Counted from the stretch's first letter, positions 12,501-23,510 are shown. The stretch: DNA of 64,000 nucleotides from Valencia hispanica (GCA_963556495.2 OY747707.1:5639001-5703000); one strand, 5' to 3'. Made by a program: numbers and translations. Notes: generated by a model not told the origin, from the letters alone.

Positions 12501-15500
12501 CTACAGTGGGCCTCCGGTATTAGCGGGGATTTAGGGAGCACAACCACCTGTGAATAGCTGAAATCCACAAAATCCTCTCTAAATATACTTATACCCGCCA
12601 ATTGTAATAGCTTAAACACCAAATATACTTTCATATGCATTAATACACACAGCGTAAACTGTCTTAGCATTACCACAGAAGCGAATATGTACATTCTTTC
12701 TTATTTTCACTCTTGGCTGTACAGCCTATTTGCAACAAGGAAATGAAATGGTGCTCCTGGATTGGCTGCTTTACAAACACCAGCCTATAGCGTGTCAAGT
12801 AGCCTCGTGTTCAGGTATTTCAGCTTCACAAGCTGCATTTTCTTTTAAATATTTAAGATTTGCTTTATGGAAAAATCCATGAATAGACATATTTTCCGTT
12901 AGAAATTTGGAGTAACGTTCTGCATAAAAATCTGCAAAAAGGTGAATCCGTGAATTCTGAACCTTGAACAAGAGGGGGTCTGTGTTTAATTATGTTTTCT
13001 TGGTGCATTTGGTTTTCAATTTCTTTTGAGTCTTAGTTCAGCTCTCGTTGTGTTCATTAATGGTTCCTTTGTCATTTTCCTCCTCTGCCTCAGTGTGTAA
13101 GCTCCTGATTTTTCTTGTTAGATTCTTCCTTTACACTGCCTGTTACTCTGTCCATGCTTTGCCTTTTTCTGGCTTTGTAATTTTCTTTTTCATCATACAT
13201 TTTGGCTCTGCATCAACTGCACATTACAGTTCCTAAGCACATTTTGGGAAATACAAAATGTTTTCGTCAAAACTGAATAGAATATTTGGAATTGTACTAC
13301 TATGTAGTAGATATAGCACATAGATAGCTTATAACATATTGACTTGCATCTATTAAATTATTATTTTCTTTCAGTATACATTTTTGAAAAGAAACGATAT
13401 GCTTTGCCAGCAGGTGAAAATGACATAGACAGTCCCTATGGATAGTAGACTGTAGCTCATGCTGACACTGTGTACCCCATCCTCACTGTCGGTAACTTCT
13501 TCATCTTTGATATAACTTTTGATGGAAACAAGTGAGACAGATGTGGGAAACACATTAAAAAGTCCTTCCTGTTGTTACATATGATGTGTAGAGCAACCTA
13601 TGGCATTCAGTGTGAGCAAAAGAAATAAAAACCTGTACAGATCTCTTCAGATTATTGCTAATCCATACTGCAGTCTTTGACGGGCACATATTATGCCAAT
13701 ATCCCTTTTGTTTTGCCATTTGGGTATCTTCTGCCTCTATAAACACTACAAACATGAATAAAAAAACCATACATCCATATTTGTTCCAAATTTTGCTGTC
13801 AGAAATCTTGTGCCAGCCGTTTGAAAAACTGCCTTAATGTGACGTCACAACATTTGCAAATAAGGGCCCCTCACCTGTCAAATCCCGCCCACTATATCCA
13901 ATTCCATGCCATCCTCATGTGTGGCAAACCTGCAGACTAGTAACAAGATGGGTGGGCGGGGTCTGCAACTGCTAATTTGCATAAAAGTGACAGAGTCCTC
14001 TAAACCAGTGATTCCCAAACTTTATCGCTTTGTTTTACAGCATTTCTACAATGCAAATGCTTTCTCATCATCATTTTTGGTTGATGTTTATTTCTGAAGA
14101 GGACCTCATGACCCCAGACTTACATACTTCTGACCCCAACTTTGGGAACTACTACTCTAAAAAGCTCCTTCTGAAAGGGACTGAAGTTGTCAAGAATTGA
14201 GCTGGTGAGATCGCTTTATGTGAGAGTGATTTTGTGCAGCTTGTATCTATCATAACTTGTTTAAAAAGAGGCATAATATGTCTCCTTTAACAAAAAATTT
14301 AATTAAATAGGATTTAATCAGCTAGCTGTCAACCACCTATTTTGACTGAGAGGCTCACACCAGCTTACCTTAAATGAACTATGGACTAGTGTTTCATCCA
14401 AATCAATGACGACACAGATCTTTGCTGAATCATCTGATGCGGACCGTGAGAGCAGTGGTTTTGCTGGAACCTGCAGACGAGCAGAAAGTTGAAGCCTGAA
14501 ACTAAAATATGGAAAAGTGGACAAAAAGAGTTTGACTTAGAACATGAAAGGCATCGACCAAGCATCCTGGGAGGGCATGTTTCAGGTACTTAACAGCCTT
14601 AGATGTGTTGTGGTGTTTCTGTGAGTGGTTACAACAGACTGGATGCTGCAGCTGCTGCCATGTTGATGGAGAATATCAGTATCGCTACATCATATCTTGT
14701 CCTTCAACAAGTGCTCAGTGATTCTGGATTCCTAATGTGTTTCTGCTGCTAAAAACAAACCGGTGTGACCAGACACGCTGAATGTGACCTAATGGATGTG
14801 TTTGACCATGTGGAGGAGGGCGCTGACACTGATACACTGTCTTGAATGATTCTGAGTTTATTAAGGGGACTTAAAAGCAGTAATTAAGACACATAGGGGT
14901 GTTTTACCTGCTGTTGTGGAGGGATGCAGTATTCACATTCACAGTCCTCGAAGGATTCATCATCACTCTGCTCTTCCTCTGAATCACGGCTTTGTGTGGC
15001 CTCATGCTTTGAGACAACACTGTGAATGACACCCAGAGTCTGTGTTTGGTCTAATATTTCCTCCAGCTCATTGTCAGGTTCTGAACCCTGTTCGCTGGGG
15101 ATTACTTTGACGACAGTAACCGCTGATGCCTTCTCTTGTTCTCTGTCAGATGAATCAGCATCTTCACTTTGATTCCTAGAAGCATCTCCATCAGCTTTTT
15201 CATCGGTGTTTGGATCAGAAGACCTGCTAAGCATTATAAATCTGTTCAAGGGTTGTGTAACCGAAGATTGAATGCTTTCAATCTGATATGCATAGTAATC
15301 CTCAACACCTGAGGGACAACACTCTCCAGTTTGCTCTTTATCTATGAGTGCCAAATAAGGCTCCATCTCTGAGCATGCAGGAAAACCATCCAGTTCAGAG
15401 TTTGGCTTATTGTTCTTGTCCTCTAAGAGATCAGAAGTCCTCTCAGGATCTGCTGTGGACACAGCTTCTCTAACCGAGTCATTGTTCTCACCAGCCGAGA

Positions 15501-17373
15501 CGTTATCTTCATAAACATCACCCTCCACAGAGATTTCATTGGCACACGGTGGAAACGTACTCTCCGCTCTGCATGAGTCAAGGCAGAACTCGGCTTCTTC
15601 ATCGTAATCATCAGAAATTTGTCCATCAAATCCCCAATAGTCATCATCATAATATACTTCACCATCTTCAAACTCCTGGTCGTACTCTGGATAAAGACCA
15701 AAGGTATCAGAGTCAATGTCTTCAGCTTCATCTTTTGTTGAACTTGATTCTGATTTTAGGGTCAAGTCATCAGACTGGTTCTCTGGACCACAAGATCCGG
15801 AGTCTCTCTGACTCAAGTCTTTCTCCTCTGAATATTCAGAATGCTCGTCCTTTTCTTGGGTATTTGTTTCAGTTGCCTTTTCAGTGTGCGCATCCTTCTC
15901 CTGTTCTTTAATTGGCTCACTTGTCTCCTCCACCTTGTAAGTCGCGCTGACGCTTTGTTTCTGGGCCTCCTCTTCAAGATGAAGGTGGTGGTGAATATCG
16001 CCCCCGTCGAAGCAGGAGATGTAATGCTGCTTTTGTGCAAACACCTGTCCAGAGCAGTCTGCTCTGTCAAATAAATCAAAGTAGTAGTAGTCCTCAATAA
16101 CGGCATCAACAGTGGAGGTTTTCTTTTTATCGTCCTCGCCACTCTTGTCCACACTTGGATGTGTTTCTGCATCGTTCTCTTCAAAAGATTCCCACTGGAT
16201 TGGCTCATCGCTTGAATCCTCCTGAGCTGCTCTGTCGGATTCCTCGGATGAATAGGAGCAGGGATCGGAAGGAAAACCATCATCAGGGCAAGTCTTAAAA
16301 GATTTAGAGTCATCTGAGGACAGGTCTTCCTCAGCGTAGGACTCTACACTGTCCTCAAAGCTGCAACGTTGACTTGACTCATCCTCAGAATTGTCTTCAT
16401 TCAACTCACCAGCATCTAAAGAGACATCGGCTGAATAAGTGTGCTCATAGTTTTCCTCTGCACCAACATCCCTTTCACAGGGGTCATCATGTGTGTCCTC
16501 TGATAATGTGGAGGACTCTTCATCACTCACCTCCATCTCGTTGTGTTCATACGTTTCCTCCTCTTCGTCACAGTCATTGTCTGTGTATTCAGCTTGAGCC
16601 TGACTTTCATCATATTCAGAGAAGTCAGCAGCGCAGGCTAAAGAATCCATCGAGTCAGAGATGTTTTGTGTGAAATTCTGCCCTGAATCCTCCGTTGACT
16701 GCTCCTGCTCTGAGTCAGAGTCCTCACATCTATGATCCAGAGGCAACTTGAGGTTTTCCGTGCATTCAGACACAAAACCAGGCATTTCTGACTCTCCGAA
16801 ACTGTCAGAGTTCACTTCCAACTCATCTGGCTCATAATCGGAGAAGTCCGACTGTTGATCAGAGGGCTTACATGGCTGAAATAATAGGAGGTGTTCTGGA
16901 CAGTGTTCACAGCAAAGGCTACTTTTAGAGGCTAAGCTATGATTAGCACAATGCCCAGAGGACTTGCAAGCTTTAAAACACTCACAGAGTTGAGTACATT
17001 CATCATACAGTCGACTTAACCCTGTGCACTCAGTCTCTTCGAGGGCCTGGTCAGACTCAAACAGTCCATTGCTTGAAGAATATTCCTCAAAGCTCTCAGC
17101 AAGTCCTTCACAATTCTTCCAGGGTTCAGTCAGCTCTGTGTTCACATTGCAGTGCTCCACACACAGAAGAGGAGGGTCCATTCCTCCGCTGATGCTCTGC
17201 TCTGTGTATTCCACAAGGGCCTTTATGTCCAGCTCAGCACCTCCGTTTGAAGAGCTGCTTAAACCTGCAGCTCCTGTCACTTTAGAAACTGCACATTGTC
17301 CAGAGAGAATGGCTTCAGTGGAAAGCTTCCCCTCCCCACCAACTTTCCCCTGCTCAGCGTTTTCCAAATACAT
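3420..17373 (-). CDS. ctdsp1: CTD small phosphatase (SCP1-like) with giant acidic N-terminus; gene span, 6 coding exons
   Basis: Coding exons in transcript order are 17373-14908, 14470-14369, 6616-6560, 5842-5750, 3858-3673 and 3548-3420. All junctions are phase 0 with GT-AG borders, giving about 1010 codons. The last 188 residues are a complete SCP-family domain: the DxDxT catalytic motif ([10 protein letters not shown]) is in exon 2 and [10 protein letters not shown] in exon 5. SCP phosphatases are Mg-dependent phosphatases of the RNA polymerase II CTD (Ser5) and of REST and SMAD proteins in the nucleus. The exon pattern matches human CTDSP1/2/L. The family is normally about 260 aa; here the N-terminus is an unrecognised 822-residue acidic exon. 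The choice of ctdsp1 over ctdsp2/ctdspl rests on the neighbouring speg gene and the 26b-like miRNA star arm. One oddity is DLLDKGGAF, where the family usually has Trp (DLLDKWGAF). Confidence 0.85.
3673..3858 (-). CDS. ctdsp1: ctdsp1 exon 5
   Basis: Sixty-two codons from [11 protein letters not shown] to IFHPDNA, including [14 protein letters not shown] and the conserved [10 protein letters not shown] (HAD motif with the second metal-ligand Asp). Acceptor ctgcag, donor GCA|GTATGT. The GG in DLLDKGGAF replaces the usual WG. Confidence 0.94.
4518..5310. mobile_element. Degenerate hAT-like element in a ctdsp1 intron
   Basis: The right end reads catgtacgttacaccctta and resembles the ends of the element at 30244-32731. 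The central open frame on the minus strand (5272-4988) shares [20 protein letters not shown] and ATVEK with the one at 30326-30583. The left end (gtggcgtaacaatg) is a weaker match. This looks like a decayed non-autonomous copy. Confidence 0.5.
5750..5842 (-). CDS. ctdsp1: ctdsp1 exon 4
   Basis: Thirty-one codons with the family landmarks [14 protein letters not shown] and [10 protein letters not shown]. Acceptor catccag, donor AAG|GTTTGC, phase 0. This forms part of the Rossmann-like core and substrate pocket of SCP phosphatases. Confidence 0.93.
6022..6101 (-). ncRNA. mir26b: miR-26 family precursor hairpin in a ctdsp1 intron
   Basis: The 5p arm (6092-6071) matches miR-26a at 20 of 22 positions and keeps the seed UCAAGUA. 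The differences are A-to-C at position 9 and A-to-U at position 18. The 3p arm (6053-6032) starts CCUAUUCU and ends ACUUGGCUC, as in known miR-26 star strands, with the CUUGGCUC end typical of miR-26b. The arms pair across a loop of about 15-20 nt, and the flanks add a few more pairs. In vertebrates all miR-26 genes sit in introns of CTDSP1, CTDSP2 or CTDSPL on the host strand, as here, and target REST-pathway and other mRNAs together with the host phosphatase. Both differences weaken the stem, so the locus may be diverging or decaying. Confidence 0.82.
6560..6616 (-). CDS. ctdsp1: ctdsp1 exon 3
   Basis: Nineteen codons ([19 protein letters not shown]), nearly identical to the SCP family segment after [12 protein letters not shown]. 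Acceptor caacag, donor CAG|GTGGGA, phase 0. The following intron carries the miR-26 hairpin. Confidence 0.93.
7625..7835 (+). repeat. Dispersed repeat of unknown family, first half
   Basis: Closely related to 56410-56590 (shared features include gtcg.gttaa.caaat.ttttcc, cattttgac/taacagatt and aagattcccat). Its second half lies at 9300-9440, separated by about 1.46 kb of inserted elements. Confidence 0.6.
7980..8228. mobile_element. hAT-type MITE with 8-bp target duplication
   Basis: The element begins TAGGAATGTAC and ends GTGCATCCCTA, so its ends are imperfect inverted repeats. It is flanked by cttttctc (7972-7979) and cttttcac (8229-8236), a 7/8 target duplication typical of hAT elements. 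The interior repeats ATCGG(C/T)-type motifs. Confidence 0.75.
8745..9207 (+). mobile_element. L2-like LINE, internally deleted copy
   Basis: A short piece of reverse-transcriptase coding sequence (ending near 8809) is joined directly to the 3' UTR of the family seen complete at 48001-50390. The break removes what corresponds to 48570-49710 there. The 3' end has the family tail (gcgctatataaataaactg followed by a TGAAT-type repeat). A perfect 17-bp inverted repeat sits at the rearranged joint. Confidence 0.8.
8815..8856. repeat. Perfect 17-bp inverted repeat, 8-nt loop
   Basis: Bases 8815-8831 pair perfectly with 8840-8856 around the loop ctggagga. In the longer L2 copy only the left arm is present (near 49721-49739), so the right arm is a new inverted copy made within this element. 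Confidence 0.85.
9300..9440 (+). repeat. Dispersed repeat of unknown family, second half
   Basis: Matches 56590-56760 (plus) and 43070-43215 (minus); shared words include ctcagacctggacaccgtac, aactgggagct/aaccgggagct, gcgttgaagag and ccaccggtgcatgctg-like ends. In the 43 kb copy the two halves are contiguous. Confidence 0.6.
12504..12980. mobile_element. Non-autonomous DNA transposon, CAGTGG-end family
   Basis: It starts cagtgggcctccggtattag and ends near agagggggtctgtg, whose complement begins CACAGACCCCCTCT. A related copy is at 26388-26935 (shared phrases: ttagggagcaca/ttagggaacaca, atggtgctcctgg.ttggctgctt, caagtagc). The superfamily is not certain. Confidence 0.55.
14369..14470 (-). CDS. 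ctdsp1: ctdsp1 exon 2: DxDxT catalytic motif
   Basis: Thirty-four codons run from VPAKPLLSR to [12 protein letters not shown]. The exon contains the nucleophile and acid/base Asp pair of the HAD-type phosphatase. The acceptor is ctgcag and the donor is AAG|GTAAGC, phase 0 on both sides. It is equivalent to the human CTDSP1 exon that starts just before the catalytic core. Confidence 0.93.
14471..14907 (-). other. ctdsp1: ctdsp1 intron joining acidic exon to catalytic exon
   Basis: A 437-nt intron with donor GTAAAA and acceptor ctgcag. No repeat or coding segment was recognised. Both borders are phase 0, which makes the fusion of the acidic region with the phosphatase possible. Confidence 0.7.
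14908..17373 (-). CDS. ctdsp1: 822-codon acidic first coding exon of the ctdsp1-like gene
   Basis: One open exon reads from ATG at 17373 to a CAG|GTAAAA donor at 14908/14907; the frame would stop 8 codons into the intron. An in-frame TGA lies 5 codons upstream of the ATG, which supports this start. The product is dominated by Glu, Asp and Ser, with few hydrophobic stretches, and is probably disordered. It has a Cys-rich patch around residues 115-170 and a His run ([10 protein letters not shown]) near residue 460. There are aromatic acidic patches such as [10 protein letters not shown] and [13 protein letters not shown], and a terminal CECEYC. No signal peptide, membrane segment or known domain was seen. 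An open frame of this length in AT-rich DNA strongly argues for coding. It could be an alternative first exon or a separate gene whose 3' exon is shared; function unknown. Confidence 0.75.
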
Positions 17374-17800
17374 TGCAAAAACTACTTCTCAACCTGGGGT
17401 ACTATTCCTAGGAGTCTTTACTCCAGGCAGAGTCCAAACACTAGGTACCTTTGAGGTCCATTGGGAGAGACGATTCACAGAGCTGAGATCCCAGCTGGTT
17501 CGGGAGAGTGAGAGCAACGGGAGCGGCAGCATTCACGATGACATGACAGGTTGTCACAACCAAAACTGAGACTCGACCCTCCCTTTGCCAGACAGCAAGC
17601 AATTTATTTTGGGTGCTTGGAAAGACGTGACAAATAACTTCTGGAAGATCAAATCTCTATAAAAGGCTGAAGTAAGGCATAAATCTGAAACTGACACCTG
17701 AGAACGTCTTGAGCACTTGATCTTCAGACTGAAGCTGACAGAAGGCATGATGTTTTCCCAGAGAAAACTTGCTACAACCAGAAAGAACGCCACCAATTAT
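17374..17800 (-). promoter_or_regulatory. ctdsp1: 5' flank / possible 5' UTR of the long ctdsp1 transcript
   Basis: Just upstream of the ATG the minus strand is moderately GC-rich up to about 17545, with an in-frame TGA close to the ATG, as expected for leader sequence. No TATA box in the right orientation was identified. The promoter is not pinned down. Confidence 0.3.
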
Positions 17801-18949
17801 CCCTAATGTGTATGGAAGGGTTAGTGATCTATCACTGGCTTAGCAAACAGTCATGTCAGTTGTTTTGACCAAATATCCATGTTGTAGAGAAATCATTGTC
17901 ACAACAAGATGTTAGGTTGCATTCCTGCATTTACGACTAACTTATTAGTTTTCAAGCATCTGCTGTCTTTCCTGTTGCTGGATGGCTCCTCTACAGTATC
18001 TGTTCTTAGATACCTGCATGGTCAGATATGCACCTCTGTAACACTCGTACCATTTCCGTGCTTCTTTTAACTCACTGATTGATGTCTGAACATGGAGTAC
18101 TTTTCAACACCGCCATACGTTACAGTCCAGGAGACATGCCACAGGAAACATGAAAAGCTGTGAGCTGAGAAACTCATCAAACAACTGACAACCACGGTGA
18201 TCACATGCTGTTCAGAGGACGGTGAACAGGAAGACTCAGGAGAAAACATATATCCAATGTAAAACTGAAAGAGGAGCTCACTGCAGACAAATATGCTTTT
18301 CTTCTACCAAGAAGGGGGGGGTGTTATTTTTGACCGAAGGAGTCTCTGTGTCTGTGACCAAGACGACTGAGGAGACAGTTGTGAATGCTTCTGCCACAAG
18401 GTGTCTTTAAGCCATAAATATTCAGCTTCACCAAGATATCAGTGGTCAAGATCACTCGTTTTATTTTGTTCCAGTCTTTTAATTTCATCTGTAGTAAACA
18501 TTGATGCTCAGACAAGTCTAACAGGTATCGAATGGCAAAATATAGGCTCACATTTCAGTCCCAAAATAGTCAGATGAAGACTGGTTCAGTTGCATTTCAC
18601 ATGTAGAAGTTGCTTGAATACGAAGAATTTGCTTAACCAATCATATTTGTTCCTCTAAAGAAGATATGAAACTCAGAGCTTTCCATCCACTCGTCATGGG
18701 TTTGATATATAGAAACTTAAAGCATGTATTTTTTTATTTGGATCATTCTTCTCTCAGATGGAATTATTATCTGTTGTGCATTTCTATTAGGCACACAGTT
18801 GCCATGTCACACTTACAGACAGAGAGATGATTATTGTTTACTTAAGCATCATATATGGATAGATTACTGAGTTATTAAACAAAAGGGATTTAACAAAGTT
18901 GTAATTGATTGTGGATTTGCTCTAAGTCACACAAGGTCAACATTATTCA

Positions 18950-19260
18950 TACAGGCTCAAGCATGAGCATGACCCACCAAAGATGTTTGGTTAAATGTCT
19001 CTAAGCACGTTGCACCCATCAAGTTGTAGCCATCTGTCATCCCTTTGAGTTGATATTTGACCACTCTTCTTGACAGAATTGGTAGAGTTCATTTAGATCG
19101 GTCGGTAGATGTAACAGCGGTCCCATTTCAGCCCATAGATCTAACGGGACTGCTTTAGGGAATCTAAATCGGCTCCCCCCATCCAGACGCTGCCAGTGGC
19201 TGATCTTCAATGAGAACCAGCACATCCATTCTGCAGTATTTATATTTGTACTTTACACAA
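18950..19260. mobile_element. Tc1-like transposon scrap
   Basis: The phrase ttgaccactcttcttgacagaattggtagagttcattt resembles the 5' part of fish Tc1-like elements, interrupted by unrelated sequence after about 19095. Short and decayed. Confidence 0.35.
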
Positions 19261-20161
19261 TTTCTGCACCAATAAGTGCAATGGCTGTATAATCCTGTAT
19301 AATCATACAGTACATATGAACAGAGTGTGATGTGATTCTTAAAGGCAACATATTTTTGTTCAGAGACAGTTTTGCCATCTCACCGGCTGCTCTGTCAGTG
19401 TCCTCCCTGTCCAAAAGGGAAGCAAACAAGGTCCTTAGTGTGCTTAAAGTTGCGCACATTTTTCTGCCTCGTTTCTTTTCTATAAATCCTATACTTGGCG
19501 CAGAAAGTGATTTAAAAACCCATTTTTGTGCGTCTTTAGAGGTGTATGTTGTTTTGTCCCGCCAACCAGGAAAAAGAACGACCGAAATCGGTCATGAAAA
19601 GCCCCAAATTTCAGACATTCGTGTTAGATATGTGTTTAAATGTTAGAGTATTAATGACTCCTACATTTATGTATTTTAAACTGTCAGTGTAGGCTTTTGC
19701 AAAATCCAGTTACCAGATTGTTACTGGAAACTTCCATCTGCTTCAGCTGCAGATATAAGATATGCCCGATGTCACGCGTGTAATTTATTACTTACTACGT
19801 TACACCTCATGCTCTGTTTGCCAACGTCCCAAACACAAGTAAGAACAGCTACTGGCATGCAGCAGAAAACACCCCATCAGCTGCCATCCGAGTTATGAGA
19901 GCCAGTGTTTACAAAGAAAGAGAAAAAAACCACTCGGACAAATTAGGTGAGCTGTGACGGCTGGTCAGAGCTGTCAGCTGAGGCATTAGTGCCACACTCA
20001 CACCGGACTGAATCTGTTTCCCCGGAGTGGGCCAGAGCGGCACGGCTCATCCTGCTGCTCTGTTTTGGGGTGTGAGGCTGCGTTGTTGAGCTACGAATGA
20101 TTGCAAACTTTTATTGGAACAATGGGGTCTCTTCTTCATACCCTGACCTACTTTAAGCGGA

Positions 20162-20210
20162 TATCCCCAGCGGCCTGCCCTCGCTGACTGCTTCAGTCAG
20201 CTTGGGGATA
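20162..20210. repeat. Nested hairpin in low-repeat intergenic DNA
   Basis: The outer arms TATCCCCA (20162-20169) and TGGGGATA (20203-20210) enclose a perfect inner stem, GCTGACTG (20183-20190) and CAGTCAGC (20194-20201), with a 3-nt loop. A 13-nt bulge lies on one side. No known RNA family was recognised. Confidence 0.55.
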
Positions 20211-21789
20211 AAGCGGCCTCCAATAAAATAGGAGCAGTAATTATGGTAGGGGCCGGCTTGTTGGGACATACCTCTGGTGTTCCTGAGATGAAAGAAATTA
20301 ATGAGCATGCTGCGTGTGAAGGAACCAGGCTGGTTGAAGCATGCGGCTCTAAGCTGGTGTAAAAAACATCACGATGCCCAGAGTAAGCTTGTATCTCAGA
20401 TATCACTGATGAGCACCTAAAATAGACTGCTAGAGCAGCTCCTGAAACTGGTGAATGTTCAGATTCTGTTATAAGAAAAGTAGACATGATATATACATAT
20501 ACACATGCACTGTAAACACACTTAGGTTAAACTATTTGTAGTTTTTTCTAAGGTGATGGTAGATGTCAAATGTCTTTCTTTGTACTCTCTGGTACAAGGT
20601 GGTCAGTTTGTTTTTAAAGGTGCTGGGGACAATAACCATAAACTTGAGTGTTTGAAGAATACTGGGGACAGTTATTATTAAACATTCAGATATATATAGG
20701 AATTCATCCAACAGTGTTTTGACAGGTGTTGAAAATCTTAATACAATCAATAAAAGTTGAAAGCCATATTGTTTTGTCCTGTTTTTCAAATGGCTCCAAT
20801 CAGGCTGTTGGCTAGGAAGGATCATTAAGATCCACGTCGTAGCACAAAGAACAATGTTGGCTATATTAATAATATACTGGCCCGAAAAGAAGAATGGACA
20901 ACAAAAACAAAGACGTTTCCTTGGCAACCCTTGCGGTTCTGTGCAGAGTAACTTCAACTATGACTTCACTACAGTTACCGGCATGTTTATTTTGACTTAA
21001 AACATATGTGAGAGAGATGAATAAATATGCAAGCAGAAATGATTGGGGAAACAATATTCATTTTATGGGGCTTTGAAGAAGGCTGAAGTTCATAACCTCC
21101 AATACACAAATTTCTGTCTTTTTTTACTGACACGTCTACTTTCAAGCAAGCAACATTTAGTTATGATATTCATATTTTAAATTGCTTCTCATACTTATCT
21201 ACAGTAAGTCAGGTAACTGTACTTTCTTGAGCCATTCCAGTAAGTGACTTGAAAGGTTTGGCTCATGGTGATGCTAGAATGTCAAACAGGTTGGATTTTC
21301 GATGACCGTACGTTTGCTGATTGGGACCCGGTCGTGAGATGCTGATTGCTTCTCATTACTCGCTGTAGCAATGCTATACAAGGCACGACACACGGTTAGA
21401 CTGAAACTTGGCCCAATCACAAAATTTGTCGCCCCACTGGAAAATCGGCTGAAAGGCGGGCCAAAAATCACAGTGTGTGGCCACCTATAGTCCATGTCCC
21501 CGGGAGGATGTCACCTGTTGATACTGTACCCTCTTTTGAATGTATGCACAATGCTTGAATAATGCCCTGAAGGTGTTTGGAGCGAACTGAGAGTCTTAAA
21601 GTGGAAGAAGGTGGATAAATGCAGGTCCACTTACCTGGGGAACACATGTCACCAGGATGCTCTGTGGGAAGAAGGCAAGTCAGTGGAGCCAATATGATGG
21701 TTTGGAGAATGTTCTGCTGGAAATCCTTGATTCCTGTCATCCATGTGGATCTTTCCTTGACACAGACCACCTATCAAAACACAGTTATA

Positions 21790-22065
21790 GAGCATGTACA
21801 CCCTATAAATAGAGCCAAACATGGAGAAGCTGCTGAAACACTGAGTTTAAATCAAAGCTAAAACCCATCTGTTTATAGCTGCTTCAGATTAATAACAGCT
21901 GGAATGTTACAGCACTAGTATGTTTTAATGTTCTTTATGTCTTCAATGTCGTGTTTTTTGTTTTATTGCTGCTTTTATTTTTACTCTAATCACCCCAAGC
22001 ACTTAAAATTGCCTTGTTGCTGAAAGTGTGCTATACACATACATCTGCCTTGCCTTGCCAATAAA
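21790..22065 (+). mobile_element. LINE 3' end (family of the 58 kb copy)
   Basis: It contains the short words agagccaaacatggagaag and gctgctgaaacactgag and the tail gaaagtgtgctatacacatac followed by gccttgcc repeats, shared with the copies at 58120-59395 and 60150-60880. Severely 5'-truncated. Confidence 0.7.
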
Positions 22066-23510
22066 TGATAGACCAGCACCTTGTTGTGAGTGGCACGTCT
22101 GCTTATAAAAGCTGTACAATTGTTGGGAAGCCGAAGATCTGAAACAAAGGAACCACTTAAGCTTGTGTTAAACTAATTTTCATCAATTATTTTATATGAA
22201 ACAAGATATCCTTAACTTAATATTGCAAATAGTGATAATAGCACTGTATAACATTATGCTATTTTGTAATTAATCAACAAGTCCTTTACCTACACAGTAG
22301 AGGAATTATGATTCCCTTAAAAAGACAGGGAGTTCAATTGTGGTGTCATGTTAACCGAATACTTTCTGTTTTTGATGGGCATAACACTTCCCTTTTTGAA
22401 AGCATTCTTTGTTTACACCTGCCTAAAATGTTTTCACAGTACTGTACTCGAGAGGGAAGCCATGAAAGTCTGCATCTGATTCTTAAACAACACATCTACT
22501 AACTCTTGAAGTGTTAGTAGATGTCACTACTGCTTGTCACTAACATCGCTAAAAATAGCATGGAAACCTGATGTGTGTCTGCACTTCCTCGATGCATCAG
22601 AATGCCAGAGGTAATGACACTGAGAAGAAATGAAATATGGTTAAATAAGACAGCGTCTTTTGAACCCATGCATGTTCACAGTGTTGGGAGCACAGGATAG
22701 CAGGCTGAAGCAGATTCTAACAGTACAAGTCATGGATGTGTACAAGTTTTCAGATGCCTTTCAGCTGAGTTGTTTTCCATTCATTATTGACCGCACACCT
22801 GCAAATGCTGCTTATTTTCCACATGGCACCATCTCTAAATCATCCCCACACAGACTAAGCAGGTAGCGGAAAAGCAAGTTCTGGTGCAGCAATCCTCACA
22901 CGTTCCAGTCCAACGCTCTCAGTGGCCGATAATGAGCTTACAGCATTTCCAGGAGGCGGCGGCTACCTCGCACCATAACGGGATATTTTAGCCGACGCAG
23001 AGAGCATGAGGCACCCCTCCACCCCCCCCCCCCCTATGTGCGCCTGTATGCCACTTGATCTTTGTAACAATCTGACAGGCTTTCCACAGCTCTTTCGGAG
23101 AAAACGCGGTGACCCATTGAAGACCGTTTAAACCTGTCTGTATCTGAAAAAGAGATTTGGTGCCTTTTAGAGGTAGATATAAAAATGCTGAGCTGTTCTT
23201 GTGCTTTTCAGTAAGGGATTTTGGACAACTGGGTTCTTGATGGCCTTAATAGCTGCGCCGACACTAGAAGCAAAGCCCCCTCCTTCTACTCAGGCCCCTT
23301 GCCTCTGGATGCCAGCCATGTTCAGGGTTCTTAGCTTTTTTATTTACGTTTTTTAGCCGTGAGAACATAAGCTGAGAAGTGCTTTGTACTTGTTAAGCTG
23401 AACCACACTGCCATCTTGTGAATAAAGCATGCTTTACATTTTTTTGTTCTTTTTTTTCATCTGTACTCATGATAAAAGTAAACCCTTTAAACCTTTAGAA
23501 TTGTCTCTAG

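Larger units (their letters stand above)
6617..14368. other. ctdsp1: Long ctdsp1 intron (7.75 kb)
   Basis: It separates the DxDxT exon from exon 3. No coding exon was recognised inside. It holds a dispersed unknown repeat (7625-7835 and 9300-9440), a hAT MITE (7980-8228), a deleted L2 LINE (8745-9207), a GATG microsatellite near 11270, a DNA element (12504-12980) and MITE-like fragments at 13800-14295. Confidence 0.7.

Noticed and set aside
14884..14907. The acidic exon as a complete 829-aa single-exon gene ending at TAA 14884
   Set aside because: Possible, but a strong donor sits 8 codons before the stop and the next conserved exon is in the matching phase, so splicing is the better model.
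15423..16673. Several 77-166 aa frames on both strands inside the acidic exon
   Set aside because: They are shadows of the 822-codon exon; Glu/Asp/Ser-rich codons leave few stops in other frames.
14908..17373. Acidic exon as a PERM1-like muscle regulator
   Set aside because: Acidic composition and Tyr/Phe patches brought it to mind, but I see no diagnostic motif and the known synteny does not fit.
19332..19646. 104-aa plus-strand frame in the intergenic region
   Set aside because: No recognisable domain, no splice context, and an overlapping antisense frame of similar quality.
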